Shown here piece after piece: positions 12,777 to 23,000 of a stretch of DNA of 64,000 nucleotides. The notes below the pieces were generated by a model. The model was not told where the DNA came from, searched no databases, and worked only from the letters and a program-made list of their open reading frames with translations. The DNA is taken from contig WHVY01000002.1 of assembly GCA_022266195.1 (NCBI GenBank), positions 3,425,001 to 3,489,000 on the forward strand, read 5' to 3'. The position numbers were made by a program, and so were the translations under genes. The first letter of the stretch is position 1, and the number at the start of each line of letters is the position of its first letter. The stretch comes from Tetranychus cinnabarinus (lineage: Eukaryota; Arthropoda; Arachnida; Trombidiformes; Tetranychidae).

Positions 12777-13050
12777 GTCCGGGTCTGGGACAAATAAAAG
12801 TAATTAAAAGAATAAAATAAATAAAACGATTTTTTAATGAAAAAATAAGCTTTTTTAAATGTAGCCATAAAAAGTCCGCATCTGGACCGAGTCGGTTTTT
12901 CTGGGACAGTCCGCTTCTAAGTCAATGATACCGTCATACGGTATCGATTTTTCAATACCATCATTCGGTGTACCCAACTAACCTAACTCTAGCACAAAGT
13001 TGTCCGCTCTGGCACAGCTAAGCTAAAAAAGCTGTCCGTTCTAGGACAAC
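12777..13050. repeat. Cluster of short GTCC..GGAC dyads and a GATACCGT palindrome
   Basis: Five to six spaced copies of a ~15-nt motif of the form GTCCG-N-TCTGGGAC: at 12777 (GTCCGGGTCTGGGAC), 12874 (GTCCGCATCTGGACC), 12909 (GTCCGCTTCTAAGTC), 13002 (GTCCGCTCTGGCAC) and 13034 (GTCCGTTCTAGGAC). Most are imperfect dyads with GTCC/GGAC ends. Among them lies an 8-bp perfect inverted repeat GATACCGT-CAT-ACGGTATC at 12927-12945. They sit 460-740 bases upstream of the NADAR-like gene. They could be protein-binding sites or the debris of a small foldback transposon. Confidence 0.55.
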
Positions 13051-13252
13051 TCCATTACTCAATGTATTTATTTCAGTCTAAACAAAAGAATTTCAGTTTC
13101 ATGTTACTGGTAAACGTCTTATCGCAACTTGCAAGAAGGCTAACTAAATGGTAATGCACCAGCTTCAACCAGAGAGTAAGAGACAGGTTTTTCCTTTGAG
13201 TCTAACAAGTATTGTAAGACACCTTAACCATTGAAACCTCCCTAACCACTTT

Positions 13253-13333
13253 GCTAACCAGTGCTAACTAGTCGTTGCTACTGGTTACTTTTCACCTATA
13301 ACCAGTAGTAACAACTAGTTAGCCTTGGTTAAG
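13253..13333. repeat. Long near-perfect inverted repeat (35-bp arms, 11-nt loop)
   Basis: Left arm 13253-13287 and right arm 13299-13333 are reverse complements with only a handful of mismatches over 35 bp (core CTAACTAGT..GTTACTACTGGTTA). The loop at 13288-13298 is CTTTTCACCTA. It ends about 25 bases before the TATA box of the next gene, so it would form a hairpin or cruciform at the promoter. It may be a foldback/MITE insertion. Confidence 0.75.
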
Positions 13334-13358
13334 AGTCAGGTACTCACTCTGTCAATGG

Positions 13359-13394
13359 TATAAAAGGAGCTTCAGAGAAAGCTAATGTTCATTC
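13359..13394 (+). promoter_or_regulatory. TATA box plus arthropod initiator of the NADAR-like gene
   Basis: TATAAAAG at 13359-13366 is followed by TCATTC at 13389-13394, matching the arthropod Inr consensus TCAKTY. The predicted +1 A at 13391 is about 32 bases from the first T of the TATA box, the canonical distance. The 5' UTR would be about 122 nt to the ATG at 13514. The other genes here show no comparably clear core promoter. Confidence 0.7.
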
Positions 13395-13513
13395 CCAGTT
13401 TAGTTTTGGACTCTCAACATCAATAAAATATTTTGTAATTTTGTTAATCTGTGAACCTATTTCTGTGAACTTGACATAATAATAGATATTTTCAACAACT
13501 TGACAGTTTAAAA

Positions 13514-14050
13514 ATGGCCAGTCTTGATATTTCATCGCTTTTCTTCACCAAAGATTTATTGAATATATGCTACGAGCAATTGGATATTGATCATAATGCA
13601 AGAAAGAAAATCATTAAATTTGCCGATCCCCTTGATTATGCCTACCAATCTCCAAACCAAATAACTACAATCAAAACGGAGGATGATAGCTTCGATCAAT
13701 GCGTGCTTACCTACAAATCTGCTCAAAACTATTATCAAAGTGAAAAAGTCAGGATATTGAGAGGACCCGAAGCGGCCGAAAAGGTTAGACTCTCTGACGA
13801 ACCTTTCCAAGATGGTTTTGTGCCAATAGAAGAATACAATATGAAAAGAGACAAATGGAGGGCATACAAATATGATGTTGCCTTTAAGTGCAATTGGCTG
13901 AAATTCACGCAAAACAAAGAACTTGCTCGTGCATTACTTGATACTGGTAGAAGCCGCATAGTTTCAAGAAGAAGAGCTGAATGGTCACGTACCAACTCAA
14001 AGTTCCTGATGATTATCCGAGAAGATCTAAGACGACGAGGTGTCGATTGA
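13514..14050 (+). CDS. Intronless NADAR/YbiA-like domain protein with altered active-site positions
   Basis: 178 residues in one exon. I match it to the NADAR (YbiA, DUF1768) fold, whose active members cleave ADP-ribose or riboflavin-pathway N-glycosidic bonds. Visible correspondences with E. coli YbiA: KSAQNYYQSEKV (68-79) against SEHYFQAQKF; PEAAEKVRL (85-93); KWRAYKYDVAFKCNWLKFTQ (114-133) against the NWE..K..VM..AL..KF helix; ELARALLDTG (136-145) against ELRALLLAT; and a C-terminal FLMIIREDLR against LLMELREQL. Differences are telling: the conserved Glu of the EHYFQAQKF motif is Gln71; the LVE of the next strand is IVS; and the D-x-x-W-G signature is AEWSR, so the Gly after Trp157 is lost. 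The N-terminal 60 residues are unfamiliar. It may therefore be a non-catalytic or re-purposed paralogue. It is the only intronless gene among the ordinary ones here apart from the CRAL-TRIO coding exon. Family call is moderately sure; function is not known. Confidence 0.65.
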   Translation: MASLDISSLFFTKDLLNICYEQLDIDHNARKKIIKFADPLDYAYQSPNQITTIKTEDDSFDQCVLTYKSAQNYYQSEKVRILRGPEAAEKVRLSDEPFQDGFVPIEEYNMKRDKWRAYKYDVAFKCNWLKFTQNKELARALLDTGRSRIVSRRRAEWSRTNSKFLMIIREDLRRRGVD

Positions 14051-14591
14051 TGGCGGAGTCAATGGCTTTATTCTATTATTTATACTCATTCCTCTGCACT
14101 TATTTAAATTTTTCACCCTAATTAGATAATTAATTTTTGACTTAAAAATTTTGATCAAGCTAGTTAAAACTAGTATACTATTTATATAAATCTCCAATTA
14201 ATGTATACCTAATAATTTTCCATCAAAACTTGAATCTAAAAAGATAATAAAGGAAATTTGAAAACTCAATTAGAAACGTAATAACTTATTAACGATTTAA
14301 TGTTTATACAAACATTCAATAATCAGTCATTTAATCAAACAACGAAAGCATCAACTCTTAAATAATTTGTAACTTTAATGTGTGTAATTCAATCTCCTTA
14401 TTGAAAATTACAGCTTCAAGATAGATCAAGTAGTTTTGAGCTTAGCTGCATTTCAAACTGATCACTTTTTGTTTTCTTGCCGGTTGATTTGTTAGTTTAT
14501 CTTTATATACATCTATACAAAAATAAATAAATTGACGTATTAACAAAGTTGATTTAAAAGTTGAAACCTAGAATTGAAAGCAAAAAAGTTG
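14051..14591. other. Convergent 3' UTRs (NADAR-like and SLC35A genes)
   Basis: 540 bases of AT-rich DNA between two facing stop codons. It holds both 3' UTRs; nothing else was recognised. Confidence 0.5.
14246..14251 (+). terminator. Candidate poly(A) signal for the NADAR-like gene
   Basis: AATAAA about 200 nt after the stop codon in an AT-rich 3' flank; convergent with the SLC35A gene that ends at 14592. Confidence 0.4.
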
Positions 14592-15929
14592 CTAATAGCC
14601 ATAAAGGATTACAGCAATGAGTACCATTGGAGCTCCAATTATAAAGTATGGCTGTGGCGAAAAATCGTCCATGATGTAGAATGAAATTATGGTGGAAATA
14701 ACAATTGAAATGGAAGTAGCGAACCCTTTAAGAATATTATCTGCATATTTCATGACAAAAGCGACAATAAAGCCTCCAAATGCATGAATTAGGATTACAG
14801 TCCAAGTAAGAGGAGTATAACCAAAGAAGAAACCAGACTTGAAAATTTTTGAGTGGTCTTGAGCAAAAGCGTTGATCAATGCAAGGATTGAACTCATGAA
14901 AGATAATTGAAAGTTTCGAATCCATAAACTTTGATCTCCTTTTTTCAATATTTTTTCGAAATAAACACCAGTAAAACCGCTTAGAAAACATGATATAAGA
15001 ACGCAAAGAAGTCCAATCAAATCATTTTGTTGTTCGGTTTTGGTACTTGATGAATCAGGTAACTGAATGGCTATAACACCGGCCATAAGCATGACAAGAG
15101 ATAGCCATTGAATAGATGAAAGACGTTTGTGGAGCATAAGGACCGAAAAAATAGCGGTGACCAGAATTTTCAATTGATAAGTTACCTAAAGTGGAAAAAA
15201 ACTAAAATTAGAATTGAATGTTTCAAAAAAGGAATGCTTCTTTCATAGAATTTGCTACTTCAAAGATAAATGATGCTCATTTGTTGAACCATGAAATTCG
15301 AGGTTTGATTTATTCATGATTCATGAAGACAGAAATCGTATCAGAAATTAGTTTAGATAACAATAAACGAATCTTTCAATTATCTAAAGCATCTGTAATC
15401 CAATAAGATTATAGTGAATGATTGATGACTATTGAAAAGATTATTCTAAGCAAAACAATAGCTAATTATTAGGCATGCAGTTGTGAGATCACAAACCTGA
15501 TATGTCACAGAATCTAGGTGAGAAAGTGCCACGAACAGCAAATTGTTTTGCACAGTGTAAGATAAAGCAGGTACTGCGGATTTTAGCGATTCCTGGTGAT
15601 TTAATATGATCTCCTTGTGTAGAAGTTGCAGACATGACATGAGGCTTCCTACAGTAAAAACCAAAATATTATAAATGTTATTAATTACAAGAAATAATAT
15701 CAAATTAGGATAAGCATTACTTACCAGTTTGAAATAAAAGCACACATAGACTAGTCAAAACTTTGATAATTTCAGAAGATACAACTGTGGTTGATACAAG
15801 GTAATTTTCAGATGATTTCACTGATGTTCGATGCCTTGAGTACCTTAGTAAAAGGACACATCCTGTGGTTTGGAAAACAAGGATCAACAGTAGTCCAAAC
15901 TTTAATCTTTTATTGCTTTTTACAGACAT
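14592..15929 (-). CDS. SLC35A: Nucleotide-sugar transporter, SLC35A (UDP-galactose/UDP-GlcNAc/CMP-sialate) type
   Basis: Golgi multi-pass antiporter importing a nucleotide sugar against the nucleoside monophosphate. Exons 15929-15725, 15648-15497 and 15185-14592 give 316 residues. The second junction reads VTYQ|VTYQLKILVTAIFSVL, matching the conserved ATYQVTYQLKILTTALFSV of the family, so the repeated VTYQ is real and not a splicing artefact. Other family motifs: LQWLSL-type (SIQWLSLVMLMAGVIAIQL), SGFTGVYFEKILKK, SLWIRNFQLSF and KYADNILKGFATSISIVIS, the hallmark NST segment. About eight to ten hydrophobic helices are visible. The substrate cannot be fixed by eye: SLC35A2 and A3 are both good matches. 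It may supply the UDP-sugar used by enzymes such as the GalNAc-transferase in this window, but that link is only thematic. Confidence 0.9.
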
Positions 15930-16988
15930 TTAGAAATAGTTCTGTATTCCGAAAACTTTTAGCTATGTGTGATAAATATAGATACCAGGTTAATTGTTGT
16001 ATAAAACTAATGGAATAAAAAACATTGTTATTAAAGATGCCTTGGTTACTGGTAGCCGGTTTACAGGTGTACTTGGTGAGGGGGGAAGGAAAGTATTCTG
16101 CAGTTGATTGCTAATTCACTAATTAAACAAAATTATCGTGTATTGATCAATAGAAAAAGTAAAATAAAATCACAATATCAATGTTTTCAAATGTTTCAGA
16201 GGAGAAAATCAGAAAAACATATGATCTTCTGTGATTGGGGAAAAAGTGGATCCTCTGTGTGTTAAATAAATGCTCCTCCTTGTGTAACATCAGTGTTACC
16301 TTTTTCAAATTTTTTTATTCAATTTTTATTAAATCTTTAAATTTAAAGCAAGGCCTACATCAGAGGAAATTTTGTTTAAATTTTGTGATAATTACAATTT
16401 GTTTCGAGTAAACAGATTATTTCCTCACAAAAAGCATTTAAATAAGGCCGCATATTTATTTTAATGCTGATTGACAACCAAATGATATCAATCGATATTT
16501 GAAATGTATGTTTTGCAATCATTTTGAATATTCACTAGTAATCGATGTCTCCAGGTAAATTTTTCAAGAATATAAAAAGAAAGATATTTACATGAAAAAT
16601 GTTAACTCATTGCAAGAAAAAGAACAATTCAGCAAAAGCGCAAAAGCATCAAAATTCTTGGAATCTGACAGCAATAACTCGTAACTATGTAAATCTTGAG
16701 GAAATTACAATTACACGATTGTAAATGATGTAGTTTTGCTAGAACTTGCATTTTACCATCTATGGCACAAAAATTCCAATTAACTCTCTCACTCAAGTAA
16801 TATGCGATAATCTAATCCAATTTCGTCGTCTTAGGTTAAGGACAATGTTAAACATGTTCAATATAAGCATTGAAAAACATGAAGACAATCAAAACTTGTA
16901 ATCGATTGAAATTCTGATTTGCTGATTAAAAATAGTAGATATCACAAAGAAAAGAATGAGGTGAAAAAAGGCAAAGATTAATCTATCA
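15930..16988. other. Intergenic spacer, SLC35A promoter and FNTA 3' UTR
   Basis: About 1.06 kb, AT-rich. It contains the upstream region of the SLC35A gene and the trailer of FNTA, both on the minus strand. Nothing else is supported. Confidence 0.45.
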
Positions 16989-18268
16989 TTAATCTTTTTT
17001 CGTTCCATATTTCTCAGAAATAGTCCTTCCAATAAACAACCAGTATTGAGATCTGATAACATCCATTTCGGTAGATAATTTTTCTACTAACTCCAGAATC
17101 TTTTGAACAACCATCTGATCTTTCATGTCTTGATCTCTCAATAACTCTTCCATGGCGTCGATTCGAAAAGAAAAACAATGTACACTTGTGACATTTTCAA
17201 ACACTTTAGTTTTCTCGGGAAATTTGTTCAAACCTACACCAGCTAAAACGCCTCTCAAATAGTTCCATGGACTTTCATTTTCTGGGACTTTCAAAATATT
17301 TTCAATCGCAAAGGCAACTTCATTTTCGATGATTTCATTATTTTGCAACTGCTTTGTACGTTTTAGCACAAAATATCGATGATTCCACGCGGAATTGTTT
17401 CGTAAATCTTCTTTTATTAATTCCTCGGTGTATTCCAGTTCACCATCCCACCTGAAAAATATAGAATCAAAAATTAGAATTAGAATTGATTCAACAAGTT
17501 AATAATCACTGTGTTAATACAACGAATATCGTTTTATTATAGGATGTATTATGAGAGTCCTATTATCAGACAAATTTTTTCTTAGATTGATTGAGGATAT
17601 TTAATTTTCCATTGCTACAGCTTAAAATAAATTGATTGCAGAAATAAACTTTACCATTGGAAATGTGAAATTACCCATTGACGATATTGCCAAGCATGAT
17701 AGTTCTTGCCATCTTGCTTAAAGAGTCTATCTGTGAAGTCTTTTTCTGTCTGCGGATCAGCTAATAGCTCAATAATCCATCTTCGATGCTGCCAAACTTG
17801 ATAATTTTTAGAATGGTCAACAATTATGTCATTTAGGTAATTTAATTCCTCGACTAAATTTTTACCCAAAGCTAATAAACATTTTCTGCGGAATACCCAA
17901 ACAGTTGAATTAGCAGGATTCCAAGAGATACAGTCTTCAGTTAATTTTAGGGCTCTTTCAGATAGTTCATTTTTCTTGAATATTGCCCTAAAATATTCAT
18001 GAGCTTCCCGGAATTTGATTGTATACGGTATACCAAGTACTTTGGCTTCGTATGGGTCAGGTATTACCGGTGAAATGTCCTTCCATTCAGGATTGATGGT
18101 ATAATTTTGAACGAAGAATCCTTCCTCTTCATATTCAGATGGTGAACTGCTATTACTACCATCAGCACCAACATTATCATCACTGTTACTTTCAGTGCTA
18201 TCACTTTTTTCACTGCTCAGATCGTTGTGAGGACTATCAGGTTTATTGCTATTATCTGAAGACTCCAT
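16989..18268 (-). CDS. FNTA: Protein farnesyltransferase / geranylgeranyltransferase I alpha subunit
   Basis: Shared alpha subunit of the two CaaX prenyltransferases; it forms a helical crescent around the beta subunit in the cytosol. Exons 18268-17655 and 17451-16989, joined at Q-W|W (HFQWWDGELEYTEELIKED), give 358 residues; human FNTA has 379. PPTA repeats are visible: ERALKLTEDCISWNPANSTVW, YLNDIIVDHSKNYQVWQHRR, DGKNYHAWQYRQWVI, DLRNNSAWNHRYFVL and ENESPWNYLRG. The first 60 residues are a Ser/Asp/Glu-rich tail, as in other animals. The start at 18268 is the first ATG; the frame is open upstream to a TGA near 18320 but without another ATG, so an upstream exon cannot be excluded. Confidence 0.93.
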
Positions 18269-19169
18269 TAATTGTTTATGTTGTTGATACTTGGCTTCGA
18301 AACTAAAATTGGAACCCACTCATTTGACCAAGAAACAAGTAATATAAAATGCAAATCACAGTACGAAGAATAACAAAGAAAATTTAAACGAGATCATAAT
18401 AAAGCAAATTTAAGGACAAACAGACGCAATTAAAAAAATATAACTAAACTTGATATTGTTTTATTTTTCAAGACAGATTTTTGTTTGCTTGTATCTTAAT
18501 GCGCGCTTCATTCTTTTTTAATGGAGCCTTATTTGAATGTTAAAAGTACGCTTTTACAAGCCATTTATAAAAACAAGACTCTAACATTGTAAATGAGATT
18601 CTAATTATTAATTACCATTTATAAATGTCTAAATTCATCGAAATTGATTACGAGCAATGTCAATTTTAAAAATTCTTGAAACATAGAAAACCTTCATCAT
18701 GAAGTAACTTTTTTTGACATAAGTTTGCAAAACCAGATTGACTTTTCTATTTACAGTAATTAATCCATAAACCATTCAATTAAACTTGATTTGATCTGCA
18801 TAGCTCAATACCATTTTGCTTATTTTCCATAGACTAATGGGTCCAGCAAATCTCAATTACACTATGCAATATGCATGAAACATGAGTAATACATGTAGAT
18901 CCATTCATCAGCATATTTTATGTCGTTTAAAAATCTTCCCATCAAAAAGATATTAAATTAGACATTAAGTTAAATTGCTTCTTGATACAATAAATATTTA
19001 ATTTTATAAAAACTCTATTTTGAATTTCTAATAAAGCAACATAAATGTAAATAATTAAACTTGAATTGTCATGAAAGAATTTTCATCCAATTTTTTCACA
19101 ACTCACTTTATTAAACTGCAAAATTATGTTTTGCACTAATTCACATATGATAACATTAATTTAACAGAA
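18269..19169. other. Intergenic spacer, FNTA promoter and uS12m 3' UTR
   Basis: About 900 bases, AT-rich, no ORF of note, no RNA gene recognised. Confidence 0.45.
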
Positions 19170-19715
19170 TTAACCGGGTCTCTGAGACTGTCTGACTAAT
19201 GGAGCACAATCATACACTCCTCGAATTACTTTAATCTTTAAACCAGGAACATCTTGAGTACGTCCATACCTAACTAGAACGACACTATGTTCTTGCAAAT
19301 TGTGACCAACTCCGGGGACATATGCAATTACTTCTCTTCCGGTGGATAACTTGACCAGAACACATTTACGATTGGCAGAATTTGGCTTCTTAGGTTTTTT
19401 TATCAAAGTTTTGATAACAATTCCTCGTAATTGAGGATTCGATAATAACGGGTGATTTCTTCTCCTAGGTTTGATTGGACCTTGATCGTGCCATTTCTGC
19501 AACTTGAACATAAAGTATTTCTTTTCTTCCCATCTTTCCCAAAGTTTACCATATTTAACACGACATTCCTCTCTGGTTATTGGTCTAATGGAAGTTTGAC
19601 CAATCAAAGAAGTTAGTGATAATGACGGAAAAGAGCTAGATTGAGTTAGAACAGGGTTGATAATGCGATTAAGCCCATTTCTCAGTGTGGGTAACAACTT
19701 CGTTATAAGAGACAT
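19170..19715 (-). CDS. MRPS12: Mitochondrial ribosomal protein uS12m
   Basis: Decoding-centre protein of the mitochondrial small subunit (Drosophila technical knockout). 181 residues: a mitochondrial-type N-terminus rich in Arg, Ser and Leu (MSLITKLLPTLRNGLNRIIN), then GIVIKTLIKKPKKPNSANRK, CVLVKLSTGREVIAYVPG, VGHNLQEHSVVLVRYGRTQD and VPGLKIKVIRGVYDC, all strongly conserved uS12 blocks including the PNSANRK and PGxGHNLQEH loops. I start at the ATG at 19715 and not at one at 19797-19799. The reason is that a CTATAG acceptor (exon begins 19744) and a GGTAAGTT donor (exon ends 19808) frame a 63-nt intron in the 5' UTR. It is head-to-head with SPT6. Confidence 0.93.
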   Translation of the reverse strand: MSLITKLLPTLRNGLNRIINPVLTQSSSFPSLSLTSLIGQTSIRPITREECRVKYGKLWERWEEKKYFMFKLQKWHDQGPIKPRRRNHPLLSNPQLRGIVIKTLIKKPKKPNSANRKCVLVKLSTGREVIAYVPGVGHNLQEHSVVLVRYGRTQDVPGLKIKVIRGVYDCAPLVRQSQRPG

Positions 19716-19744
19716 GCTAAATCTCAATATCAAAAATCCAAATG

Positions 19745-19807
19745 CTATAGAAAAGAAAGATTTTTTAGAAAAATGATACAGAGTAGAGTTTGAAAACAAT
19801 AACTTAC
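19745..19807 (-). other. 63-nt intron in the uS12m 5' UTR
   Basis: Donor AAAG|GTAAGT (exon ends 19808) and acceptor TTTTCTATAG (exon resumes 19744) enclose 63 nt. The size fits other introns in this window and explains why the reading frame continues upstream of the conserved start. Confidence 0.6.
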
Positions 19808-19808
19808 C

Positions 19809-20088
19809 TTTAATTCCTTCACCAGGATTTGATAGTAATTTAATTAAATTTAAAAATAAGCACTAAATCATGAGCACTATCAGAAATTTTAGTTATTGTT
19901 TTGAAATTGAAATGTTACAAAATTAAATCAAACATAATGTTAAACATAAACATTAACTGATAGATGGAGTTACTTTTTACATCGGCATGGATGCGCCATC
20001 TTGTGAAAAGCTGTCAGTAAAGTGAATTTGTTTTTATTTGTTATTATTCAATTTTGGAGACTCTTTAGTTTGTTAAATCAGTTTAATT
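19809..20088. promoter_or_regulatory. Bidirectional promoter, uS12m / SPT6
   Basis: Only 280 bases separate the presumed uS12m 5' exon (leftward) from the SPT6 start codon (rightward). No TATA box is evident. A shared housekeeping promoter is inferred. Confidence 0.5.
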
Positions 20089-23000
20089 ATGAGTTCATTT
20101 CTTGAAAACGAAGCTGAAGAGTCAGATAATGATTATGATTCGGATGAAGTTGCACGACATCCTCGTAAAAAGCGTGCCAAGCCAACCCAAGATTCCGAAG
20201 AGGAAGAGGAAGAAGGTAATGCGCTTGTTTATTTAATTTGGATTTTATTAGATCTTATTCAATAGATTTGTGTGTTAATCTATATCTTTTAAATCAAAAT
20301 TTATGTACAATCATAATTTCTAGATGACGAGGAAGCCCTTAGAAATGAAATGAAAGACTTGATCAATGACGAAGAAGAAGAAGAAGAGGGTGAATCAGAT
20401 GATGACGACGATGAGGAAGGGGGCAAAAAAAGAAGCAGAGATGAAGAAGAATCGGAGGAAGATCTCGATGATGATGATTTGGATCTGCTTGAGGAAAATT
20501 TGGGTGTAAAATTATCACGAAAGAAGAAATTCAAACGTGTTCGTCGTCTGATTGATGAAGAATCTGATGATGAAGGTGAAAAGGATGAAAGAGAAGCCAT
20601 CGCTAATGAGCTATTTGATGACGAAGACGGTGAACAAAGGCCTAAGAATGATCGCCGACGCCGAGGTGATGAAGAAGAAGATGACCGTTACAGGGCTTTA
20701 TCTGGCTCGGAAGAATCTGATGATGAAGGTAATTTCATTGTCGATGACAATGATGAACCAATCTCGCGACCAAGAAAAAAGAAAGGTTACCGATACAATG
20801 ATGAAGCCATGCAGCAAGCTCAAGATGTTTTTGGAGTTGAATTTGATTTCGATGATTTCCAAAATTATGGTGTTGAAGACGAGTACGAAGACGAACAAGA
20901 TGACGAATATGAAGAAGAAGAGGAAGACGACGGAGAAGGAGGAGCTCGAATCAGAAAGAAAAGTAAAGCAAAGAAAAAATCCTCGCGTAAATCAATTTTT
21001 GAAGTCTACGAGCCAGCTGAGCTTGAAAAAAGTTTCCTTCAGGAGCAGGATAAAAAAATTACCACAGCTGATTTACCTGAAAGATTCCAACTACGAAGTA
21101 CCCCTGTTACTCCAGCTGATGATGGAGAAATAGATGAAGAAGCTGACTGGATCTATTCAAATGCGTTCTCACAGCCTACAATTACTATACAAATTCAAGA
21201 TGCAGCTCAGCAAGCTGGTCGATCGCTAGAAAGAGGACCACTTGCAGGTAAAAAGCCTCCAACAGCTGTACCAAAGATAAGAGAAACACTCAAATTCATC
21301 AGAAATCAAAGCCGTGAGGTTCCATTCATCCAATTTTATAGAAAAGAATATGTTCGACCAGAATTAGAGATTGATGATTTATGGACAATTTATAAATGGG
21401 ATGAAAAGTGGTGTCAACTTTTACAGCGAAAAGCTAATATGAAAAAATTAGTACTGGATATGCAAAGGTATCAAGGAGATTTAATTATCGCTGATCCTGA
21501 TGCTCCTTTACCAGAAGGTGCTAGAATTATTGGTGACGCTGACATTGAACGTATTGATAGAGTGAATAGCTTCGACGAGCTCAGGGACTGTTGGGTCCAA
21601 TTTCAACTTTACTATGGATCTCTATTTCCAGCTATGAAACAAGCTAAAGCTGAAGCAGAAAGAAAAAGGCGACTTGAATCTAGACTTGAAGGCGGTGAAG
21701 AGGGCGATCAAGTGCATGAAGAAGAAGATGTGATTAAAGATAAGATGTCATCTCTCAAGTTGATTCAAAGAAAAGACTTTTACACTGTTTGTCAAGAAGC
21801 AGGAATTTTAGGACTGGCCACAAGGTTTGGTTTAACTCCAGAACAGTTTGGTGAAAATCTTCGTGATGCTTATCAAAAATATGAAGTTGAGCAGATACCT
21901 ATAGAACCTGAAGAGTTTGCAAATGATTATATCTGTACAAGATTTCCTGATGTGGAAGCAGTTCTTAAAGCAGCTAAATACATGGTAGCTCGACAGTTAG
22001 CTTCTGATCCTATTGTTCGTAAAGTTACTCGTCAAGTTTTCTTTGAAAGAGCGGTTATTCATGTCAAACCTACCAAGAAGGGAATGAAAGAAATTGATGA
22101 GAGCCATCCCTGTTTTACCTACAAATATTTACGTAATAAGCCTGTTTCTGAATTTTCCAACGAACAATTTTTACATCTGGTAATCGCTAAACAAGAGGGC
22201 AATGTAACTGTAAAAATAACTATGGATAAAGCAAATGTTAAAGGAAAAGACCCAAATCCAACTTATTTCGATGAGATTAAAGCTCTTTATCAACGGGTAT
22301 GTTTTATAGATTTGACATTCATATCTTTTTCTCTGAAATCGTCGTAATCTTTTATTTTGTTTATTTTAGGACGAATTCAGCAGCAATGTACAAAAATGGA
22401 ACAAACTTAGACTCGAAGCACTTGAAACTGCACTAGATAAATTTCTCTACCCGTCGTTTGAAGTCGAGCTTATCGCTAAGCTAACCAAAGAATCTCAAGA
22501 GGGAGTTATAAAGGTATAAATTAATACTTTAGATTTTGAAGTCTTCTATGTACTAATTTTATATGCTTCAATCTTTTAATTTTTCAGAGAGCTTCTAAAA
22601 AGCTTTATGATTGGCTAAAAATTGGACCTTATGTCCCAAATCCAGAAGTAACTGAAGATGAAGATTTTGACATTCGTGAAGGTTTACGAGTTCTCGGATT
22701 TGCGTATGCTCCTCAAGATGAAAGTCCTAGTTTTGCTGTTCTAGTGGATGGTGATGGAGAAGTAGTCGAACATCTTAGGCTTCCTAATTTCATGTTGAGA
22801 AGAACAGTGTATGCAACCGAAAAAGAAAAAGACCTTCGAGAAAAAGATAAGGAAAGGTTGAAAAATTTTATTCTCGACAAAAAACCGCATGTTATTTGTG
22901 TTGGTTCAAAAGATTTGACAGCCAGATATCTTATTGATGAAATAATGACAATGGCTCAAGAATTACACGACGAAGAAAATATTCCGGTTATTCCTGTAAC

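Noticed and set aside
20301..20600. Ser-rich 99-codon antisense frame
   Set aside because: Complement of the Asp/Glu-rich N-terminus of SPT6.
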